Shown: in pieces, positions 7,443-10,041 of the stretch
Layout of the letters: the number at the start of each line of letters is the position of its first letter
Position numbering within the stretch: position 1 is the stretch's first letter
From: Bacteroidota bacterium
Lineage (GTDB): Bacteria; Bacteroidota; Ignavibacteria; Ignavibacteriales; Ignavibacteriaceae
Assembly (NCBI GenBank): GCA_021796135.1
Contig: JAJYOQ010000121.1
Span: forward strand, 1 to 10,041
Direction of reading: 5' to 3'
Length of the DNA stretch: 10,041 nt
The notes under the pieces: model-generated
The model's input: only the letters and a program-made list of their open reading frames with translations
What the model was told of the DNA's origin: nothing
Database searches by the model: none
Made by a program: the position numbers and the translations under genes

Positions 7443-7450
7443 AAATTTAG
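7414..7450. repeat. Inverted repeat with a third half-site in the divergent promoter region
   Basis: AATTTAG (7414-7420) and CTAAATT (7428-7434) form 7-base inverted arms around a 7-base spacer. A second direct AATTTAG copy lies at 7444-7450, 30 bases after the first. The arms overlap the predicted promoter, so an operator is possible. The low complexity of the sequence makes this weak. Confidence 0.25.
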
Positions 7451-7560
7451 TAAGCTTTTCCCATAGAAATGCATTTAGCTTTACTCAATATATAGAAAAA
7501 ATAAAATTAACAATTTCTTAAGATTTAGTTAGATTGAAATAATTGAGAGGTTTATCCTAA

Positions 7561-7662
7561 ATGTGGAATTATTTATCGATGATGTATAGCAAAATTATGA
7601 AATCTCTTTACTCTGTTAATCAAATTACATTTGAGGAATTTTATTTTTTCCAGATTATTTAA
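7561..7662 (+). CDS. Possible small leader peptide (33 codons)
   Basis: A short frame starts with ATG at 7561 and ends with TAA at 7660-7662. GAGAGG lies at 7545-7550, ten bases before the ATG, which is rather long. The stop touches the AAGAGG ribosome-binding site (7661-7666) of the secreted-protein gene, so translation of the two could be coupled. The peptide (MWNYLSMMYSKIMKSLYS...) has no recognisable motif. If transcription starts after the -7-like element at 7626, this frame would not be on the transcript. It may be chance in AT-rich DNA. Confidence 0.2.
   Translation: MWNYLSMMYSKIMKSLYSVNQITFEEFYFFQII
7626..7633 (+). promoter_or_regulatory. Possible -7 element for the secreted-protein gene
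   Basis: TACATTTG matches the Bacteroidetes -7 pattern TAnnTTTG and lies 38 bases before the ATG at 7672. No TTTG is present at the expected -33 distance (about 7603-7606 reads TCTC), so only half of the promoter pattern is met. Confidence 0.25.
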
Positions 7663-7671
7663 GAGGATAAA

Positions 7672-10041
7672 ATGAATAAATCAAATATATATAAAGTTGG
7701 TGATAACCAAAAGACGATGAAAATGAGAAGAAATAATTTTTATTTTCCAATTTCAGAATTCAGAAGAGAAATATATATTTTAGTTTTTATTATTTCCTCT
7801 ATCTTTCTAACTAATAGTAAAATATATGCACAAGTCATATTTAATAGCCCTCAGCAAGGAGATTTGGTTTTAGCGGGGAGTTCATATACAATTAATTGGG
7901 TACCTGATTTTAATACACATGTTACTATTTATTATTCAATTGATAATAAACAAAATTGGACGAAAATTGTAGACTCAGCCCCTAATTCAGGAACATATAC
8001 ATGGACGCAAGTACCAATTACCTATTGGGCAGATACCTATATCAAAATGATCACATGGACTGTCTTGAATACGACTCCGTACTATTCACCAAAATTTACA
8101 ATAACACCTATAATTGGATTGCAAACCGATTATCCCACAGCGGGAATTACACTAACAGCGGGTTCAACTATAAATATTAACTGGACATTTTCGCAAGCAA
8201 CAGATGTTCCAATGTATGCAACTATAGCACTTTCAACAGATGGAGGATCTACTTTCAACCCAGTGAAAACTAACGTTCCATTAATTCAACAATTTTATGG
8301 ATATAAACTACCTAGTTGGACAAACAACATGAATAACTGTATGATTGAAGTTGAGTGTCTTTATAATGGAACACCAATTGCCGTTGGTAAAAGTGGAATA
8401 TTTACTGTAATTCCTCCGTCAGTTAGTGGTACAGTAACTGACAATTTTGGGAAAGCTATTCCAGGTGTTGTTATGCAAGGACTACCAGATTATACTGTTA
8501 CGGATAACTCTGGTAATTATACAGATAATGTACCTTATGGTTGGACAGGCAAAATTACCCCATCAAATGTATCATATACATTTTCTCCACCTAATATGAC
8601 TTTCCTCAGTGGTGTCATTAACCAATCGACGGGAAACAACTTCACTGGCACAATTAAAACATTTACAGTTTCAGGGCACGTATATTATAATTTTAGTTTA
8701 AATTCCGGAATTGGTGCTCCTGGAGTTACACTGCAATATTATTTAGCTGGTCAACCATATAATGTCACAACTAATTCACAGGGATATTATTCATTTTCAG
8801 TCCCGTATGGATGGGCCGGAACTATAATACCCAGCCAATCTCCATTTTCTTTTACACCTTCCTCACAAAGTCCAGGGACTGTCACAAGTAATATTACAGT
8901 AAATGACTTTGGAGAATTAGCCTGTCAAGTCTCTGGAACAATTAGAAATAGTTCTGGAAATGTTATGACAGGTGTACCTATTAATGGTTTTCCCTTAGGT
9001 ACAGTGTATCCAGATAACAATGGGAATTATGCCGGGTATCTTCCTCAAAATAATGGCACATATAAAATTTCTCCTCAATTAAATAACTTTGCTTTTATAC
9101 CTCTCAATAGTACTTATAATACTGCAAATATGCCTATTTTAGCTGTTCAAAATTTTATAGGTTATACTAACCCTGCACAAGTATCATTATCTAGCCCAGC
9201 AAATGGCTCGAATGGAATATCTACAAATCCTACGCTTTTTTGGAATGCTTCAACAGGTGCAACTTATTATCATCTTCAAGTTGCAACAGATTCATATTTT
9301 AATAATATAAATTATGACAATACGAATATTACTGGGACATCACAAAATGTACCAAATTTAAGTCAATCCACACAATATTTCTGGAGGGTAAGTGCACAGA
9401 ATCCAGCTTTTAATACAGATAATTGGTCATCTGGTGTTTGGAGATTTACCACAGTATCACCTCCGCCCACAGTAACGGTAACCACGAATACATTAAGCTT
9501 CGGAAATCAGCAGATAAATACAACATCTAGTCCTAAGAGTTATACAGTAAGCGGAAGCTACCTGACATCAAATTTAGTCATCACGGCGCCGAGTGGATTT
9601 GGCATCTCACAGACACAAAACGGAACTTATGCTAGTTCCGTAACTCTTACACCGAGCAGCGGGACAGTTGCTTCAACAACAATTTATGTAGAATTTACTC
9701 CAACAGCTGTGCAAGCGTATAATAATATTAGTATAAGCAATGCTAGCACAGGAGCTACAACAATGAATGTAGCAGTAAGCGGGACGGGTACAAATCCTCC
9801 GCCCACAGTAACGGTAACCACGAATACATTAAGCTTCGGAAATCAGCAGATAAATACAACATCTAGTCCTAAGAGTTATACAGTAAGCGGAAGCTACCTG
9901 ACATCAAATTTAGTCATCACGGCGCCTAGTTTTTTAATGATCCGGCAAACACCAAACTCTACTCTCTCTCCCTCCGTAACTCTTACACCGAGCAGCGGGA
10001 CAGTTGCTTCAACAACAATTTATGTAGAATTTACTCCAACA
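7672..10041 (+). CDS. Large secreted multidomain surface protein with tandem beta-sandwich repeats; 3' partial
   Basis: The frame is open from the ATG at 7672 (AAGAGG just upstream) for 790 codons to the window edge. A long charged n-region (1-33) precedes a hydrophobic core (about 34-47) and a likely signal-peptidase site after IYA (Ala53), so the protein is exported. Modules follow in order: two Ig-like domains of the Kre9/KNH type (about 55-146 and 147-250; TINWVPDFNTHVTIYYSIDN, NITWTF), three carboxypeptidase-regulatory-like modules (about 251-330, 333-418, 419-500; VSGTVTDNFGKAIPGV, VSGHVYYNF, VSGTIRNSSGNVMTGV), an FnIII-like domain (about 500-595; PTLFWNAS, STQYFWRVSAQ) and 112-residue repeats (597-708, 709-790+) ending in AVSGTGT. 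These modules are common in Bacteroidota surface and type IX-secreted proteins; a C-terminal sorting domain would lie beyond the edge. Adhesion or a structural role is inferred. Residues about 752-768 come from corrupted sequence. In-frame ATGs at 7717 and 7723 are weaker starts. Confidence 0.85.
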   Translation, partial: MNKSNIYKVGDNQKTMKMRRNNFYFPISEFRREIYILVFIISSIFLTNSKIYAQVIFNSPQQGDLVLAGSSYTINWVPDFNTHVTIYYSIDNKQNWTKIVDSAPNSGTYTWTQVPITYWADTYIKMITWTVLNTTPYYSPKFTITPIIGLQTDYPTAGITLTAGSTININWTFSQATDVPMYATIALSTDGGSTFNPVKTNVPLIQQFYGYKLPSWTNNMNNCMIEVECLYNGTPIAVGKSGIFTVIPPSVSGTVTDNFGKAIPGVVMQGLPDYTVTDNSGNYTDNVPYGWTGKITPSNVSYTFSPPNMTFLSGVINQSTGNNFTGTIKTFTVSGHVYYNFSLNSGIGAPGVTLQYYLAGQPYNVTTNSQGYYSFSVPYGWAGTIIPSQSPFSFTPSSQSPGTVTSNITVNDFGELACQVSGTIRNSSGNVMTGVPINGFPLGTVYPDNNGNYAGYLPQNNGTYKISPQLNNFAFIPLNSTYNTANMPILAVQNFIGYTNPAQVSLSSPANGSNGISTNPTLFWNASTGATYYHLQVATDSYFNNINYDNTNITGTSQNVPNLSQSTQYFWRVSAQNPAFNTDNWSSGVWRFTTVSPPPTVTVTTNTLSFGNQQINTTSSPKSYTVSGSYLTSNLVITAPSGFGISQTQNGTYASSVTLTPSSGTVASTTIYVEFTPTAVQAYNNISISNASTGATTMNVAVSGTGTNPPPTVTVTTNTLSFGNQQINTTSSPKSYTVSGSYLTSNLVITAPSFLMIRQTPNSTLSPSVTLTPSSGTVASTTIYVEFTPT
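9460..9795 (+). repeat. Tandem repeat unit 1 (336 bases, 112 codons)
   Basis: A complete unit beginning on a codon boundary with CCTCCGCCCACAGTAACGG and encoding a beta-sandwich module (LSFGNQQINTTSSPKSYTV, then VTLTPSSGTVASTTIYVEF and AVSGTGT). This module type, with 'VSGSxLTxNxVITAPxGF' followed by 'VTLTPSSGTVxSTTIYVxF', is frequent in Bacteroidota surface proteins. The unit begins again 336 bases later. Confidence 0.9.
9796..10041 (+). repeat. Tandem repeat unit 2, cut by the window edge
   Basis: The first 246 bases of a second unit, at an exact offset of 336 bases. 9796-9926 and 9974-10041 are identical to unit 1 base for base. All differences fall in 9927-9973, which carries an adapter signature. 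The underlying unit is probably identical to unit 1, so this is a very recent or actively homogenised duplication. Confidence 0.9.
9927..9973 (+). other. Assembly artefact: consensus mixture of repeat and Illumina P5 adapter
   Basis: Aligned without gaps to the Illumina P5 adapter, starting at AATGATCCGGC (9936), 30 of 38 bases to 9973 match. The eight mismatches (9942, 9947, 9949, 9954, 9956, 9957, 9963, 9968) all carry the base of repeat unit 1 at the same place. Conversely, all 19 positions that differ from unit 1 carry the adapter base. Upstream, the four differing bases (9927, 9931-9933) are all T, as in the poly-T leader of the flow-cell oligo. This segment is not genomic sequence. Confidence 0.9.

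Larger units (their letters stand above)
7381..7671. other. Divergent intergenic region (291 bases)
   Basis: Very AT-rich spacer between the leftward operon and the rightward secreted-protein gene. It holds the leftward promoter at 7412-7442, a -7-like TACATTTG at 7626-7633 facing right, and a possible 33-codon reading frame at 7561-7662. I see no tRNA, no strong hairpin terminator and no mobile-element end. Confidence 0.6.

Noticed and set aside
9927..9973. Hypervariable cassette or diversity-generating-retroelement variable region in the second repeat
   Set aside because: The changes are not adenine-directed and every changed base in 9936-9973 equals the Illumina P5 adapter, so it is an artefact.
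9460..10041. CRISPR array or mobile-element repeat
   Set aside because: The repeats are 336 bases, in frame and coding; there are no short spacers, transposase or terminal inverted repeats.

Overview
The window reads as a low-GC chromosome fragment from a member of the Bacteroidota/Chlorobiota group, with Ignavibacteria-like organisms my best guess. The support is the AT-rich base composition, a promoter that fits the Bacteroidetes consensus (TTTG-N19-TAnnTTTG), genes without a strong Shine-Dalgarno sequence, and a large secreted repeat protein built from modules typical of that phylum's surface proteins. The taxonomy is inference; there is no rRNA gene or other marker.

Left block (about 1-3630, + strand): three tightly packed genes form an acu-like reversible protein-acetylation operon. 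The first is the C-terminal acyl-CoA-synthetase-like part of a Pat-type acetyltransferase. Its reading frame is open to the left edge, so a GNAT domain may lie just outside the window. Its synthetase part looks catalytically dead: the catalytic His is replaced and most of the ATP-grasp N-lobe is missing. Next come AcuB (two CBS domains plus ACT) and AcuC (zinc-dependent class I HDAC-like deacetylase with all key residues), which overlap by 13 bases. Together they look like a writer, a ligand-sensing regulator and an eraser, presumably acting on acetyl-CoA synthetase and similar targets.

Middle block (3638-7380, - strand): three genes are probably transcribed leftward from one promoter near 7412-7442. 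In order they encode a 332-residue protein with faint resemblance to a sigma factor, a 174-residue protein whose N-terminus faintly resembles an anti-sigma factor, and a 702-residue single-pass membrane protein. The last has a divergent Lon-type (S16) Ser-Lys protease domain on the N-terminal side of the membrane segment and a beta-rich, FG-GAP-like sensor domain on the other side. This could be an undescribed membrane-to-cytoplasm signalling cassette and is the most interesting biology here.

Right block (7381-10041): a divergent promoter region is followed by a large secreted multidomain protein running off the right edge. It has a signal peptide, two Ig-like modules, three carboxypeptidase-regulatory-like modules, one FnIII module, then 112-residue beta-sandwich repeats identical at the DNA level. 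Inside the second repeat, 9927-9973 is a base-by-base mixture of the first repeat and the Illumina P5 adapter. That is an assembly artefact, so the translation there should not be trusted, and the contig may end close to 10041.
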